From the NCBI GenBank assembly GCA_037445025.1, contig JBBILI010000031.1, positions 1 to 64,000 of the forward strand: a stretch of 64,000 nucleotides of DNA. Direction: 5' to 3'. The number at the start of each line of letters is the position of its first letter. Positions within the stretch are counted from its first letter, which is position 1. The translations under genes were made by a program, and so were the position numbers. The notes under the pieces are model-generated. The model saw nothing but the letters and a program-made list of their open reading frames with translations, was not told where the DNA came from and ran no database searches. Below are positions 7,175 to 16,216 of the stretch, piece by piece. This DNA comes from CAIQQQ01 sp037445025. Lineage in GTDB: Bacteria > Pseudomonadota > Alphaproteobacteria > Acetobacterales > Acetobacteraceae.

Positions 7175-10100
7175 ATGCCGCCTGTGTATTCGTCCGAGGA
7201 TCTCGCCCGCGTCTTCGAATCGCGCGCGCTGACACGGGGGCGTTCCATGGGGCTGCTCGGGTCCGTGGAGGTGCGGCTGGAAGATGGGGTGATCGGCTTC
7301 GTCGTGGATCATCTGGGAAGCCGCAACACCGGCACGATCAAGCCCGCGATGCTGGGCCCGCGGGTGACCTTCACCAACAGCTGCAGCTGCGGCCAGCAGG
7401 GGTGTCCGCATCTCGCAGCCGGCGCGCTGGTGGCGCTGGACCGGTTTCCTGTCCTGCGCAAACCGGTGCAGAAGCCGGCGGCCGACGCGCCTGCCGCGAT
7501 GCCGGACACGGAACGCCAGAACCTGGTGTTCGAGGTCTCGCCCGGCACACCGCCGGCCGCCTGCCACGTCTCCGCCGTGCTGATCGGCGAGCGGAGCGGC
7601 AGGCGCGAGCCGATCAGCCCCGCCCGCGTGCTGGCGCTGCGCAGCAGCAGCGAATCGACCCGCATCATGGCACGCCTGCTCGGCGGCGGTGACGCACTGC
7701 GCATCGCCGTGCCGCCGGCCGGCGTGGCCCAGGCGCTCGGCCTGCTCGGGCGGATCGGCCGGGCGCGCTGGCAGCCGACCGGCAAGACGCTGACGCTCGG
7801 CACCGAACGCGTGTTCCAGGCCAACACGCCGCCTGACCTGCCCGCCCACTCCGCCGTCATCATCGGCGATGCCGGCCTGTGGTATGTCGATGCCGCCACC
7901 GGCGAGGTCGGCCGTGTGCGGCTGCGCCAGGGTGCCGCGACAGCCCGCCCGGCCGCTGCTGCCCCCGGGCGACCGATGCGCGACCACGCGCCGGCCGCAG
8001 CCCCCACCTTTCAGCGCAGCGCGCCGCCGCCGCAGCCGAAGTTCCGCACCGGCACCCGCCGCCCCGAGCCGCCCAGCCTGCCGGCGCTGAACGCTGTCGG
8101 GCCCGCGATCAGCGAGGCCGGGCTGAAGGTGGTGCTGCGCCTGCGCAAGATCGAATGCCCCGACGTGTTCGGCAAAACCCAGATGCTCGACGCCCTGCTG
8201 GTCGATTTCGACTATGACGGCACAATCGTGGCGCCGGAGGACGAGCGCCAGTTCGTGCCCTCCAAGCGCGCCGGCGACATACCGGGCCAGCAGAACTTCC
8301 TCCGCCGCGACCGCGACGCCGAGGCAAGCGCGCTCGACATGCTGCGCCAGGACGGCTTCAGCCAGATGCGCGTGCCGGACGGACGTTCCGCCAAGGGCCG
8401 CATGGGCTATGTCCATCGCGGCCGCGACGCGCCCGAGCGCTGGCTGAGCTTCATCGCCGAACGGGCCCCCTCGCTGCAGGCGCAGGGCTGGCGCAATGAG
8501 ATCGACCCGTCCTTCGGCCCGCGGCTGGTGCAGGATGTCGGCGAATACGACGTGCGCGTGGCCGATGCCAGCCTGGGCAACTTCTCGCTCGATTTCGGCA
8601 TCGAGATCGACGGCAGGCGGGTCAAGCTGCTGCCCATCCTGTCCCGCCTGCTCGACCGCGGCGGCATGGCGGCGGCGCAGATCATCGATGGCTGCGTGAT
8701 CACCAGCCTCGATGACGGCCGCATCCTCAAGCTGCCGGCCGAGCGCGTGCGCCGGCTGCTCGCGGTGATGGAGGACCTGCTGGAGGCGGCCCGCCGCACC
8801 GCCGACGGCAGCCTGCTGCTGGAGGACAAAGAGGCCGCGAAGGTGCTGGACCTCGAGGATCTGCTGACCACACGCTTTGAGAACGCCGCCGCCATCTCCG
8901 CCTACACCGATCGCTTCCGCGGCGGGGCCGAAATTCTCCCGGCCACGATTCCCGCCAGCTTCCATGCCACGCTGCGCCCCTACCAGCAGCACGGCGTGGA
9001 CTGGCTGCAGCATCTGCGCCATCACGGCCTCGGCGGCTTCCTCGCCGACGACATGGGCCTCGGCAAGACCGCGCAGACCATCGCGCATGTCTGCATCGAA
9101 CACGATCAGAACCGGCTCGACCGGCCGGTGCTGATCGTGCTGCCGACCAGCCTGGTCGCCAACTGGATGGCTGAGCTGGCCAAGTTCGCCCCGCATCTCA
9201 GCGTCGTCGTGCTGCACGGCCTGGAACGCCACGCGCTGCGGGCAGAGCTTGACGGCGTGCATGTCGTGCTCACCACCTACACCGTGCTGGCCCGCGACAT
9301 CGAGGAGATGAAGCTGATCCCGTGGCACCTGGTGGTGCTCGACGAGGCGCAGGTGATCAAGAGCCCGGACGCCAAGGCCACCAAGGCGGTCTGCCAGCTC
9401 GACACGCGCCACCGGCTGTGCCTGTCCGGCACGCCGATCGAGAACAATCTGGGCGAGCTGTGGTCGGAGTTCGCCTTTCTCATGCCGGGCCTGCTGGGCG
9501 ACCGCAAAGGCTTCGCCAAGCGCTTCCGCACGCCGATCGAGAAGAACAACGACGCGGCACGACGCCTGCAGCTGGTGCGTCGCATCAAGCCGTTCCTGCT
9601 GCGCCGGACCAAGGCGGATGTGGCCACCGACCTGCCGCCCAAGCACACCATCCTGCGGCGCATCAACCTTGCCCCCGAGCAGCGCGAGCTGTACGAGACC
9701 ATCCGCGGCACGCTGTATGAGAAGGTGCGCGAACAGATCGCCGAGCTCAGCGCCGGCCAGCGCCACATCGTCGTGCTCGACGCGCTGCTCAAGCTGCGCC
9801 AGGTGTGCTGCGATCCGCGGCTGGTCAAGCTGCCCGCCGCCCGCCAGGTGGACTGCTCCAGCAAGCTCGACGACCTGATGGAGATGATCGCCGAGCAGAT
9901 CCCGGAAGGCCGGCGCATCCTGCTGTTCTCGCAGTTCACCTCGATGCTCGATCTGATCAAGCCGCGGCTCGTCGAAGCCGGCATCGCGTTCGTGGAGCTG
10001 CGCGGCGACACGCGCGACCGCGCCGAGCCGGTGCGCGCCTTCGAGGCGGGCGAGGTGCCGCTGTTCCTGATCAGCCTCAAAGCCGGCGGGCGCGGGCTGA

Positions 10101-10381
10101 ACCTCACCTCGGCGGACACGGTCATCCATTACGATCCCTGGTGGAATCCGGCCGTGGAGGACCAGGCCTCCGACCGTGCGCACCGCATCGGCCAGACCAA
10201 GTCCGTCTTCGTCTACAAGCTGATCGCCGCCGACACGGTGGAGGACCGCATCGTCGAGCTGCAGCAGCGCAAGGCCGACCTTGCCAACATCGCGCTCGGC
10301 GAGGACGGTGAGCTGGCCGCCGTGGAGATCGACGACGTTGAATTCTTGTTCGGCCCGGTGGAGGACCGGCTGGCGGCGTGA
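7175..10381 (+). CDS. SWIM zinc-finger SNF2-family DNA helicase/translocase
   Basis: The 1068-residue protein combines an N-terminal SWIM zinc finger (C70, C72, C77, H79) with a C-terminal SNF2 ATPase. Walker A G-L-G-K-T has K631, motif II is D-E-A-Q at 723-726, motif III is L-S-G-T-P-I-E-N, and the helicase C-terminal lobe carries Q-F-T-S-M-L-D and S-D-R-A-H-R-I-G-Q. The 500-residue middle part, with a proline-rich linker near 265-305, fits the long bacterial SWIM-SNF2 proteins. Such proteins are predicted DNA or nucleoprotein remodellers; no bacterial role is settled. The gene directly follows the MYG1-like gene and converges on argF with a 21-base gap. Confidence 0.9.
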   Translation: MPPVYSSEDLARVFESRALTRGRSMGLLGSVEVRLEDGVIGFVVDHLGSRNTGTIKPAMLGPRVTFTNSCSCGQQGCPHLAAGALVALDRFPVLRKPVQKPAADAPAAMPDTERQNLVFEVSPGTPPAACHVSAVLIGERSGRREPISPARVLALRSSSESTRIMARLLGGGDALRIAVPPAGVAQALGLLGRIGRARWQPTGKTLTLGTERVFQANTPPDLPAHSAVIIGDAGLWYVDAATGEVGRVRLRQGAATARPAAAAPGRPMRDHAPAAAPTFQRSAPPPQPKFRTGTRRPEPPSLPALNAVGPAISEAGLKVVLRLRKIECPDVFGKTQMLDALLVDFDYDGTIVAPEDERQFVPSKRAGDIPGQQNFLRRDRDAEASALDMLRQDGFSQMRVPDGRSAKGRMGYVHRGRDAPERWLSFIAERAPSLQAQGWRNEIDPSFGPRLVQDVGEYDVRVADASLGNFSLDFGIEIDGRRVKLLPILSRLLDRGGMAAAQIIDGCVITSLDDGRILKLPAERVRRLLAVMEDLLEAARRTADGSLLLEDKEAAKVLDLEDLLTTRFENAAAISAYTDRFRGGAEILPATIPASFHATLRPYQQHGVDWLQHLRHHGLGGFLADDMGLGKTAQTIAHVCIEHDQNRLDRPVLIVLPTSLVANWMAELAKFAPHLSVVVLHGLERHALRAELDGVHVVLTTYTVLARDIEEMKLIPWHLVVLDEAQVIKSPDAKATKAVCQLDTRHRLCLSGTPIENNLGELWSEFAFLMPGLLGDRKGFAKRFRTPIEKNNDAARRLQLVRRIKPFLLRRTKADVATDLPPKHTILRRINLAPEQRELYETIRGTLYEKVREQIAELSAGQRHIVVLDALLKLRQVCCDPRLVKLPAARQVDCSSKLDDLMEMIAEQIPEGRRILLFSQFTSMLDLIKPRLVEAGIAFVELRGDTRDRAEPVRAFEAGEVPLFLISLKAGGRGLNLTSADTVIHYDPWWNPAVEDQASDRAHRIGQTKSVFVYKLIAADTVEDRIVELQQRKADLANIALGEDGELAAVEIDDVEFLFGPVEDRLAA

Positions 10382-10402
10382 GGGTGGCGCTTGGCTGAAA
10401 TG

Positions 10403-11368
10403 CTACCGCGCGGCGCCCAGGGCCCAGGCCAGCACGCCCTTCTGGGCATGGAGCCGGTTTTCCGCTTCGTCGAACACCACGGATTGCGGCCCGTCGATGA
10501 CCTCTTCCGTCACCTCCTCGCCGCGATGGGCGGGCAGGCAATGCATGAAGATGGCATCGGGCGCGGCCTTGGCCATCAGCGCCTCGGTGACGCGGTAGGG
10601 GGCGAGGATGTTGTGGCGGTTGGCGGCGGGGTCGTCGTTCATGCTCACCCAGGCATCGGTGACGACACAGCGCGCGCCGGTGACGGCCTCCGCGGGATCG
10701 TAGGTGAGCTCGATGGTGGCCCCCTGGGCGCGGGCCCAGGCGATCAGCTCGGCAGGGAGCTTCTCGGGTTCGGGGCTTGCGATGCGCAAGGTGAAGTGGA
10801 AGCGGGCGGCGGCCTCGATCCAGCTGCGGGCGACGTTGTTGGCATCGCCGCACCACGCCACGACCTGGCCGGCGATGGGGCCGCGATGCTCCTCGAAGGT
10901 GAGCACATCCGCCATGATCTGGCAGGGGTGGGACGCCGCGGTGAGGCCGTTGATGACCGGGACGGTGGCGTATTTCGCCATCTCGGTCAGCTTCTCCGGC
11001 GCATCGGTGCGCATCATGATGGCATCGACATAGCGGGAGAGCACACGCGCGGTGTCGGCGATGGATTCGCCGCGGCCGAGCTGCATGTCACGCGAGGACA
11101 GCACGATCACGTCGCCGCCGAGCTGGCGCATGGCCACCTCGAAGCTGACGCGGGTGCGCGTGGAGGGCTTCTCGAAGATCAGCGCGATGGTCTTGCCGGC
11201 GAGCGGACGCGAGGACGATTCGGCCGCCTTCATGTGGCTGGCGATGTCGAGCATGTGGCGCAGCGTCGCGGTGTCGAAATCGGCGAGGTCGAGGAAGTGG
11301 CGGGGTGCCTCGGGCACCCCGCCGGTTGCTGTGCCGGTGGTCAGCCGGCGCTTGGCGGAGGCGCTCAC
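10403..11368 (-). CDS. argF: Ornithine carbamoyltransferase
   Basis: Catalyses carbamoyl phosphate plus ornithine to citrulline in arginine synthesis, in the cytoplasm as a trimer. The 321-residue protein has the carbamoyl-phosphate loop S-T-R-T-R at 69-73, H-P-C-Q at 147-150, and the ornithine loop H-C-L-P-A-H-R-G-E-E near the C-terminus; D-A-W-V-S-M binds the amino acid. The start ATG overlaps the argD stop by four bases, so argD-argF form one translationally coupled arginine operon. An N-terminal tail of about 22 residues precedes the conserved core; a start further in cannot be excluded. Confidence 0.95.
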   Translation of the reverse strand: MSASAKRRLTTGTATGGVPEAPRHFLDLADFDTATLRHMLDIASHMKAAESSSRPLAGKTIALIFEKPSTRTRVSFEVAMRQLGGDVIVLSSRDMQLGRGESIADTARVLSRYVDAIMMRTDAPEKLTEMAKYATVPVINGLTAASHPCQIMADVLTFEEHRGPIAGQVVAWCGDANNVARSWIEAAARFHFTLRIASPEPEKLPAELIAWARAQGATIELTYDPAEAVTGARCVVTDAWVSMNDDPAANRHNILAPYRVTEALMAKAAPDAIFMHCLPAHRGEEVTEEVIDGPQSVVFDEAENRLHAQKGVLAWALGAAR

Positions 11369-12561
11369 TTCGCGGCCATGCTGGCAAGCGAGGGGGTGAC
11401 GCGGCGCGCGCCGCGGCGGATCATCTCCACTGCGGTGTCGATATCGGCGTCGGTCACCACCAGCGGCGGGACGAGACGGACGACATTGTCACCGGCGCCG
11501 ACCGAGAGCAGCCCCTCGGCGGTGAAGGCGTCCTGCACCTCGGCGTTCGGCACGCGGCATTTCAGGCCGAGGATGAGGCCTGCGCCGCGCACCTCCTCGA
11601 ACACCGCCGGGTTCTCCCGCGCGACCTCGACGAGGGCGAACCACAGCTTGCGGGCGCGGCGGTCGACATCGGCGAGGAACCCGTCGGCCAGCACCACATC
11701 CAGCACCGCGTTGGCGGCGGCGCAGGCGAGCGGGTTGCCGCCGAAGGTGGTGCCGTGGGTGCCGGCGGTGAGCGCGCTGGCGATGTGCTCCTTCGCCAGA
11801 ATCGCCCCCATCGGGAAGCCGCCGGCGATGCCTTTGGCGATGGACATCACATCCGGCGTGATGCCGGCCCACTCATGCGCGAACAGCTTGCCGGTGCGGC
11901 CCATGCCGCACTGCACCTCGTCCATGCCCAGGAACAGGCCGAACTCGTCGCAGGTGGAACGCAGGTCGCGCAGGAACTGCAGCTGGGCGGGGCGGATGCC
12001 GCCTTCGCCCTGCACCGGCTCGATGATGATGCCGGCGGTCTGCGGCGTGATGGCGTCGCGCAGCGCGTTGAGGTTGTTGAACGGCACATGGTCGAAGCCG
12101 TCCACCTCGGGGCCGAAGCCCTTGAGGTATTTGGCGTTGCCGGTGGCCGCCAGCATGGCCAGCGTGCGGCCGTGGAAGGCGCCTTCGAAGCAGATCACCC
12201 GGTAGCGTTCCGGGTGGCCGGCCTCGTACTGGGCCTTGCGGATCATCTTGACCATGCCCTCGTTGGCCTCGGCCCCCGAGTTGCAGAAGAATACGCTGTC
12301 GGCGAACGTGTTGGCGACGAAGCGCGCGGCCAGGGTTTCCGCCTGCGGCACCCGGTACAGATTCGAGACGTGCATCACCTTGTGCGCCTGTTCGGCGATG
12401 GTGTCGGTGAGGTGCTTGTGGCCGTGGCCGAGCGAGGAGGTGGCGATACCGGCCCCGAAATCCAGGAATCGTCGGCCGTCTGCCGTGTACAGCCAGCAGC
12501 CCTCGCCCCGCTCGAAGGCGAGGTCGGCGCGGTTGTAGGTGGGCATCAGGGCGGGGATCAT
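11365..12561 (-). CDS. argD: Acetylornithine/succinyldiaminopimelate aminotransferase
   Basis: PLP enzyme of arginine (and possibly lysine) synthesis, converting N-acetylglutamate semialdehyde to N-acetylornithine. The 398-residue class III aminotransferase has N-S-G-A-E-A-N at 94-100 for phosphate binding, the G-M-D-E-V-Q-C-G-M-G-R-T-G segment at about 212-224, and the Schiff-base lysine K243 in S-I-A-K-G. Length and the N-terminal M-P-T-Y-N match ArgD. It leads the argD-argF operon. A perfect 8-base inverted repeat sits about 36 bases upstream of its start. Confidence 0.95.
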   Translation of the reverse strand: MIPALMPTYNRADLAFERGEGCWLYTADGRRFLDFGAGIATSSLGHGHKHLTDTIAEQAHKVMHVSNLYRVPQAETLAARFVANTFADSVFFCNSGAEANEGMVKMIRKAQYEAGHPERYRVICFEGAFHGRTLAMLAATGNAKYLKGFGPEVDGFDHVPFNNLNALRDAITPQTAGIIIEPVQGEGGIRPAQLQFLRDLRSTCDEFGLFLGMDEVQCGMGRTGKLFAHEWAGITPDVMSIAKGIAGGFPMGAILAKEHIASALTAGTHGTTFGGNPLACAAANAVLDVVLADGFLADVDRRARKLWFALVEVARENPAVFEEVRGAGLILGLKCRVPNAEVQDAFTAEGLLSVGAGDNVVRLVPPLVVTDADIDTAVEMIRRGARRVTPSLASMAAK

Positions 12562-12596
12562 ATCCTGTCCTCGGGCGAAATCCGGGCTTGCACCAT

Positions 12597-12616
12597 GGTC
12601 GCACCCGTGTGCGACC
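12597..12616. promoter_or_regulatory. Perfect inverted repeat between argD and recX
   Basis: GGTCGCAC-CCGT-GTGCGACC: eight-base arms around a four-base centre, in the 187-base gap between divergent argD and recX and 36 bases from the argD start. It could be an operator or a leader hairpin for argD. I do not recognise it as a known arginine-repressor box. Confidence 0.4.
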
Positions 12617-12748
12617 GGTTCCGGAACGCGGAGTTTGGCGGTGGCTCCCGGGGGAAGTCAAACACGCAACGCCGATCGAGTCGGCCATGCATGGCAAGCA
12701 TGCGCGGTGCGGGTTACAGGCCGGCCACGCCGCGTGGCATCGTCGGCC

Positions 12749-13309
12749 ATGGCCGAGACCAAGGCGGCAGGCCCGCCCCCCACCGAGCGGACGCTGCACG
12801 AGGCGGCGCTGGCGCATCTGGCGCGCTACGGCACCACCCGCGAGGGCCTGGTGCGGGTGCTTGACCGGCGTGTGGAGCGCTGGGCACGGGCTGCAGGCGA
12901 CATCGGTCCCGAAACGGTGCGCGCGGCCAAGCAGGCGGCACGGCTGGTGGCCGACCGGCTGGTGGCGGCCGGTGCGATCAACGACGCCGCCTTCGCCGAA
13001 AGCCGTGCCCGGTCGCTGACCCGCACCGGTCGCTCACGCCAGGCGATCGCAGCGCATCTGGCGGCGCGCGGGGTGGACAGCGACGTGGCCCAGGCGGTGC
13101 TGCCGCAGGATCCGGCGGTGGATCTGGCGGCGGCGGTGGCGTTCGCGCGGCGGCGACGCATCGGGCCGTTCAGGCGCGGCGAGGTCGATGCGCTGCGCGA
13201 GCTGGGCATGCTGGCGCGGGCCGGGTTCTCCCGGGATATCGCCGAGCAGGCCCTGGAGATGGACCAGGATGCCGCCGAGGCGCTGCTGATCCGGCTGAAA
13301 CAATCGTGA
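12749..13309 (+). CDS. recX: RecX family regulatory protein
   Basis: The 186-residue protein fits RecX, a modulator of RecA filaments in recombination and the SOS response. It shows the three-helix repeats typical of the family: A-L-A-H-L-A-R-Y-G-T-T at about 21-31, L-V-A-A-G-A-I-N-D-A-A-F-A centrally, then I-A-A-H-L-A-A-R-G-V. I chose the ATG at 12749 because upstream in-frame sequence has no similarity to RecX. recA is not in the window. The GTG start of azlC overlaps the stop, so recX and azlC are co-translated. Confidence 0.82.
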   Translation: MAETKAAGPPPTERTLHEAALAHLARYGTTREGLVRVLDRRVERWARAAGDIGPETVRAAKQAARLVADRLVAAGAINDAAFAESRARSLTRTGRSRQAIAAHLAARGVDSDVAQAVLPQDPAVDLAAAVAFARRRRIGPFRRGEVDALRELGMLARAGFSRDIAEQALEMDQDAAEALLIRLKQS

Positions 13310-14007
13310 CCACGCCCGTCACGTTCACCTGGGCCGGCGTGCTGCGCGGCGCACGCAAGGGCCTGCCGGTGCTGGCGGGGGTGCTGCCGTTCGCGGTGGT
13401 GGCGGGCATCGCCAGCCAGGGGGCGGGACTGTCGCTCACCGAGGGCGCTGCGATGAGCGGCGTGGTGTATGCCGGGGCATCGCAGTTGGTGTCGCTGGGG
13501 ATCTGGGCGCATCCGCCGCCGCTGCTCTCGGTCACGCTGGCGGCGTTCGTGGTCAATCTGCGGCTGGCGCTGATGGGGCCGGTGCTGGCGCCGTGGCTTG
13601 ACCGGATGCGCGGGTGGCGGCTGTGGGCCAGCCTGTTCTTCATGACCGATCAGAGCTGGGCGATGTCGGTGACCGACATGAACGCGGGCGGGCGAGACGT
13701 CGGGTTTCTGTTCGGCAGCGGCTTCTCGATGTGGGTGGTCTGGGTGCTCGGCACCGTGGTGGGCTTCGTGCTGGGCGCCCGGATTCAGCCGCCGCCGGGC
13801 CATCCGCTGTTCTTCGCGGCACTGGCGGTGTTCGTCTCGCTGCTGGCGGGGATGTGGCGCGGGCGGCAGGACCTGCTGCCCTGGCTGGTGGCGGCGGCGT
13901 GCTCCACGGCTGCGGCCCAGCTGATGCCGGGCACGTTCTGGTACATCGTCATCGGGGCGCTGGCCGGCAGCATTGTCGGCGGCTTGCGGGATTCGCGGCG
14001 GGCATGA
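13306..14007 (+). CDS. azlC: AzlC family branched-chain amino acid exporter subunit
   Basis: Membrane protein of 233 residues in the AzlC/YgaZ family, the large subunit of a two-component exporter for branched-chain amino acids. Several hydrophobic segments are present, with A-V-V-A-G-I-A and G-A-S-Q-L-V-S-L-G in the first half and F-F-M-T-D-Q-S-W-A at about 110-118, all typical. The start is GTG at 13306, sharing GTGA with the end of recX. The stop overlaps azlD. It lies next to a LIV-type uptake operon on the other strand, so import and export genes for similar solutes are neighbours. Confidence 0.85.
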   Translation: MTTPVTFTWAGVLRGARKGLPVLAGVLPFAVVAGIASQGAGLSLTEGAAMSGVVYAGASQLVSLGIWAHPPPLLSVTLAAFVVNLRLALMGPVLAPWLDRMRGWRLWASLFFMTDQSWAMSVTDMNAGGRDVGFLFGSGFSMWVVWVLGTVVGFVLGARIQPPPGHPLFFAALAVFVSLLAGMWRGRQDLLPWLVAAACSTAAAQLMPGTFWYIVIGALAGSIVGGLRDSRRA

Positions 14008-14306
14008 GTCTCGACCCCATGACGCTTGCGGCCATTCTGCTGATGGGTCTGGCCACCTATGCCTGCCGCGGCGGCGGCTACTGGCTGTTTCGCCAGATCA
14101 GCCCGAGCCCCCGGGTGCGGGCGGTGCTGGCCTATGTTCCGGGCACGCTGTTCGTCAGCTACGTCATTCCCGCGATCCTGCAGGGCGGGCTGCAGCCGGC
14201 GGTGGGGGCGGCGGTGACGCTGGGGGTGATGATCGCCACCCGAAACCTGGTGGCGGCGATGGTCTGCGGCGTGGGGGCGGCATGGATCGTATGGAGCTTC
14301 CACTGA
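14004..14306 (+). CDS. azlD: AzlD family branched-chain amino acid exporter small subunit
   Basis: A 100-residue hydrophobic protein with three to four membrane segments, of the AzlD/YgaH family. It begins by ATGA overlap with azlC, the normal gene order for this exporter pair. Y-A-C-R-G-G-G-Y-W near residue 20 and T-R-N-L-V-A-A-M near 80 are family features. It works as the partner of AzlC in the cytoplasmic membrane. The following MFS gene starts 16 bases inside it. Confidence 0.83.
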   Translation: MSLDPMTLAAILLMGLATYACRGGGYWLFRQISPSPRVRAVLAYVPGTLFVSYVIPAILQGGLQPAVGAAVTLGVMIATRNLVAAMVCGVGAAWIVWSFH

Positions 14307-15421
14307 ACCGCGCGCCGGCCTGGCCGATCCTGGCCGGGGTGTGCGCCACCCTCACCGGCATCGGGCTGCAGCGTTTCGCCTATGCGCCGCTGCTGCCGGC
14401 GATCGTGCAGGCCGGGCTGCTCAGCGGCGGGGCGGCGGGGGCGCTGGGGGCGGTCAATCTCGGCGGCTATCTGTTCGGCGCGGCGCTCGCACCGGCGGTG
14501 GGCCGCGCGGTGGGGCTGCGCTGGGCGCTGCGCGGCGCGATGATGGCGGCGGTGCTGGGGTTTCTGCTGTGCGCGGTGCCTGGCGGGTTCGCCTGGCTAA
14601 CACCATGGCGGGTGCTGACCGGGTTCGCCGGGGGTGTGCTGATGGTGCTGGCCGGGCCTGCGGTGCAGCAGGTGGTGCCCGCTGCCATGCGCGGGCTGGC
14701 GGCGGGGCTGGTGTTCGCGGGGGTGGGCACCGGCATCGTCATCGGTGCCCTGCTGATCCCGGCGATGTTGCCGCTGGGTCTGCCGGCGGCCTGGCTGTCG
14801 CTCGCAGCCCTTGCGGCGGCGCTGACGGCGCTGTCCTGGCGGTTCTGGCCGGACGTGCCGGCGCCGCGGCCGATGCGGCTGCCAAGGCTGCGCGGTCCGC
14901 AGGGTCGGCTGGTCATGGCCTATGCCGGGGCCGCGGTGGCGCAGACCGCGCATATGGTGTGGTGGCCGGATTTCATTGCCCGCGGTTTGGGCCAGGGCAC
15001 GGCGGTGGCGGCGGATTACTGGATTCTCTACGGCGTCACCGGCGCGCTGGGCCCGGCGCTGTGGGGGCGGCTGGCCGACCGGTTCGGGGCGGCGGCGATG
15101 CTGCGGCTGGCGATGGCGGTGCAGGCGGTGGCGTTGGCTCTGCCGTTGCTCGGCACGTCGACGCCGATGCTGATCCTGTCGACGATCTGTGGCGGCGCCA
15201 CGGCGATCGGCCTCACGGCGCTGACGCTGACGCGGGCGCGCGATCTCGCGGGCGAGCAGGCCAGTGCGGTATGGCGGGTCAGCACCGCAACGTTCGGCCT
15301 GTCGCAGACGCTGACCGGCTTTCTGATGGCGTGGCTCTACACGGCGACGCAGGGGCACGCTGCCCTGTTCGCGACAGGCCTCGTCGGCGCCCTATGCGGC
15401 GTAGTACTGTCCGGCTGGTAA
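14291..15421 (+). CDS. YbfB/YjiJ-family MFS transporter
   Basis: The 376-residue protein has about ten to twelve hydrophobic segments and matches the YbfB/YjiJ branch of the major facilitator superfamily, putative drug or metabolite exporters. The conserved N-terminal G-I-G-L-Q-R-F-A-Y and the central G-R-L-A-D-R-F-G (an MFS loop motif) are visible. The start at 14291 overlaps azlD by 16 bases; an in-frame ATG lies three codons earlier at 14282. Substrate unknown. It closes the recX-azlC-azlD-MFS chain and is followed by an AT-rich repeat that also reaches the convergent livF gene. Confidence 0.8.
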   Translation: MELPLNRAPAWPILAGVCATLTGIGLQRFAYAPLLPAIVQAGLLSGGAAGALGAVNLGGYLFGAALAPAVGRAVGLRWALRGAMMAAVLGFLLCAVPGGFAWLTPWRVLTGFAGGVLMVLAGPAVQQVVPAAMRGLAAGLVFAGVGTGIVIGALLIPAMLPLGLPAAWLSLAALAAALTALSWRFWPDVPAPRPMRLPRLRGPQGRLVMAYAGAAVAQTAHMVWWPDFIARGLGQGTAVAADYWILYGVTGALGPALWGRLADRFGAAAMLRLAMAVQAVALALPLLGTSTPMLILSTICGGATAIGLTALTLTRARDLAGEQASAVWRVSTATFGLSQTLTGFLMAWLYTATQGHAALFATGLVGALCGVVLSGW

Positions 15422-15437
15422 ACCGCCAAAAACGAAT

Positions 15438-15512
15438 AAAAGTTTCTTTGGTTCTTTCTTTTCAAAGAAAGAACTTCTTTTTTTTAAAAAAAAGCAAAAA
15501 AACTTTCATTCG
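15438..15512. repeat. AT-rich paired-hairpin repeat, copy 2
   Basis: Two hairpin units placed back to back without spacer: GGTTCTTTCTTTTCAAAG-type, then TTCTTTTTTTTAAAAAAAAG-type, with AAAGTTT words on both outer edges. It sits between convergent MFS and livF genes and its right edge, CTTTCATTCG, contains the livF stop codon. Confidence 0.8.
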
Positions 15513-16216
15513 CCGAGGTATGCCTTGGCGATCTCGGGGTTCTCGGCGACATCAGCAGCGGGTCCTTGCAGGACGATGCTGCCGGTTTCGATGACATAGG
15601 CAAAATCTGACACCTCCAGGGCGGCGGAGGCGTTCTGTTCCACCAGCAGGATCGTGGTGCCGGACCGACGCAAATCGGTGACAATGGCGAAGATCTCGTC
15701 GACGAACTTGGGCGCGAGACCCATGCTCGGCTCGTCGAGCAGCAGCAGACGCGGCTCACCCATCAGCGCGCGGCCGATCGCCAGCATCTGCTGCTCCCCG
15801 CCGCTCATCGAGCCTGCGAGCTGAGTGAGCCGTTCGCGCAGCCGCGGAAAGCGGCTCAGCACCTGCTGCCGCCTGCGGGTGATCTCCTGCTGCGAGGCGA
15901 CGCGCCAGGCGCCCAGCGTAAGGTTCTCCGACACCGTCAGGTCGGCGAAGATCTGCCGCCCTTCCGGCACATGCAGCAGCCCGAGGGCCGCCACCTGGTG
16001 GGGCCGGAGCCCCGCGATATCCGTGCCGCCGAACAGGATCCGTCCGGCACGCGGACGCAGCAGGCCGGAGATCGCGCGCAGCGTGCTGGTCTTGCCCGCC
16101 CCGTTGCCGCCGATGAGGCACACCACCTGCCCGGCCGTCACGCTGAGATCGAGGCTGTGGATCACCTCGGTGCGGCCATAGGCGAGGGTCACGCCATGCA
16201 GGGACAGCAGGCTCAT
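15506..16216 (-). CDS. livF: LIV-type ABC transporter ATP-binding protein LivF
   Basis: ATPase of a branched-chain-amino-acid-type ABC importer, 236 residues. Walker A G-G-N-G-A-G-K-T lies at about 37-44, the signature is S-G-G-E-Q-Q-M-L-A-I-G-R, and Walker B L-L-L-L-D-E-P is followed by S-M-G-L-A-P, the LivF hallmark. It is last in an operon running from the binding-protein gene at 19981 and starts by four-base overlap with livG. The stop codon falls inside the AT-rich repeat, so the last residues may have been set by repeat insertion. Confidence 0.92.
   Translation of the reverse strand: MSLLSLHGVTLAYGRTEVIHSLDLSVTAGQVVCLIGGNGAGKTSTLRAISGLLRPRAGRILFGGTDIAGLRPHQVAALGLLHVPEGRQIFADLTVSENLTLGAWRVASQQEITRRRQQVLSRFPRLRERLTQLAGSMSGGEQQMLAIGRALMGEPRLLLLDEPSMGLAPKFVDEIFAIVTDLRRSGTTILLVEQNASAALEVSDFAYVIETGSIVLQGPAADVAENPEIAKAYLGE

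Noticed and set aside
7118..10183. 1021-codon open frame antiparallel to the SWIM-SNF2 gene
   Set aside because: Translation is low-complexity and rich in H, Q, R and G, typical of the reverse strand of GC-rich coding DNA. The plus strand has all SNF2 motifs.
15438..15512. Simple Rho-independent terminator
   Set aside because: The stems are AT-rich and the copy shares a complex two-unit structure with four others, so a plain terminator label would hide the repeat family, though it may still end transcripts.
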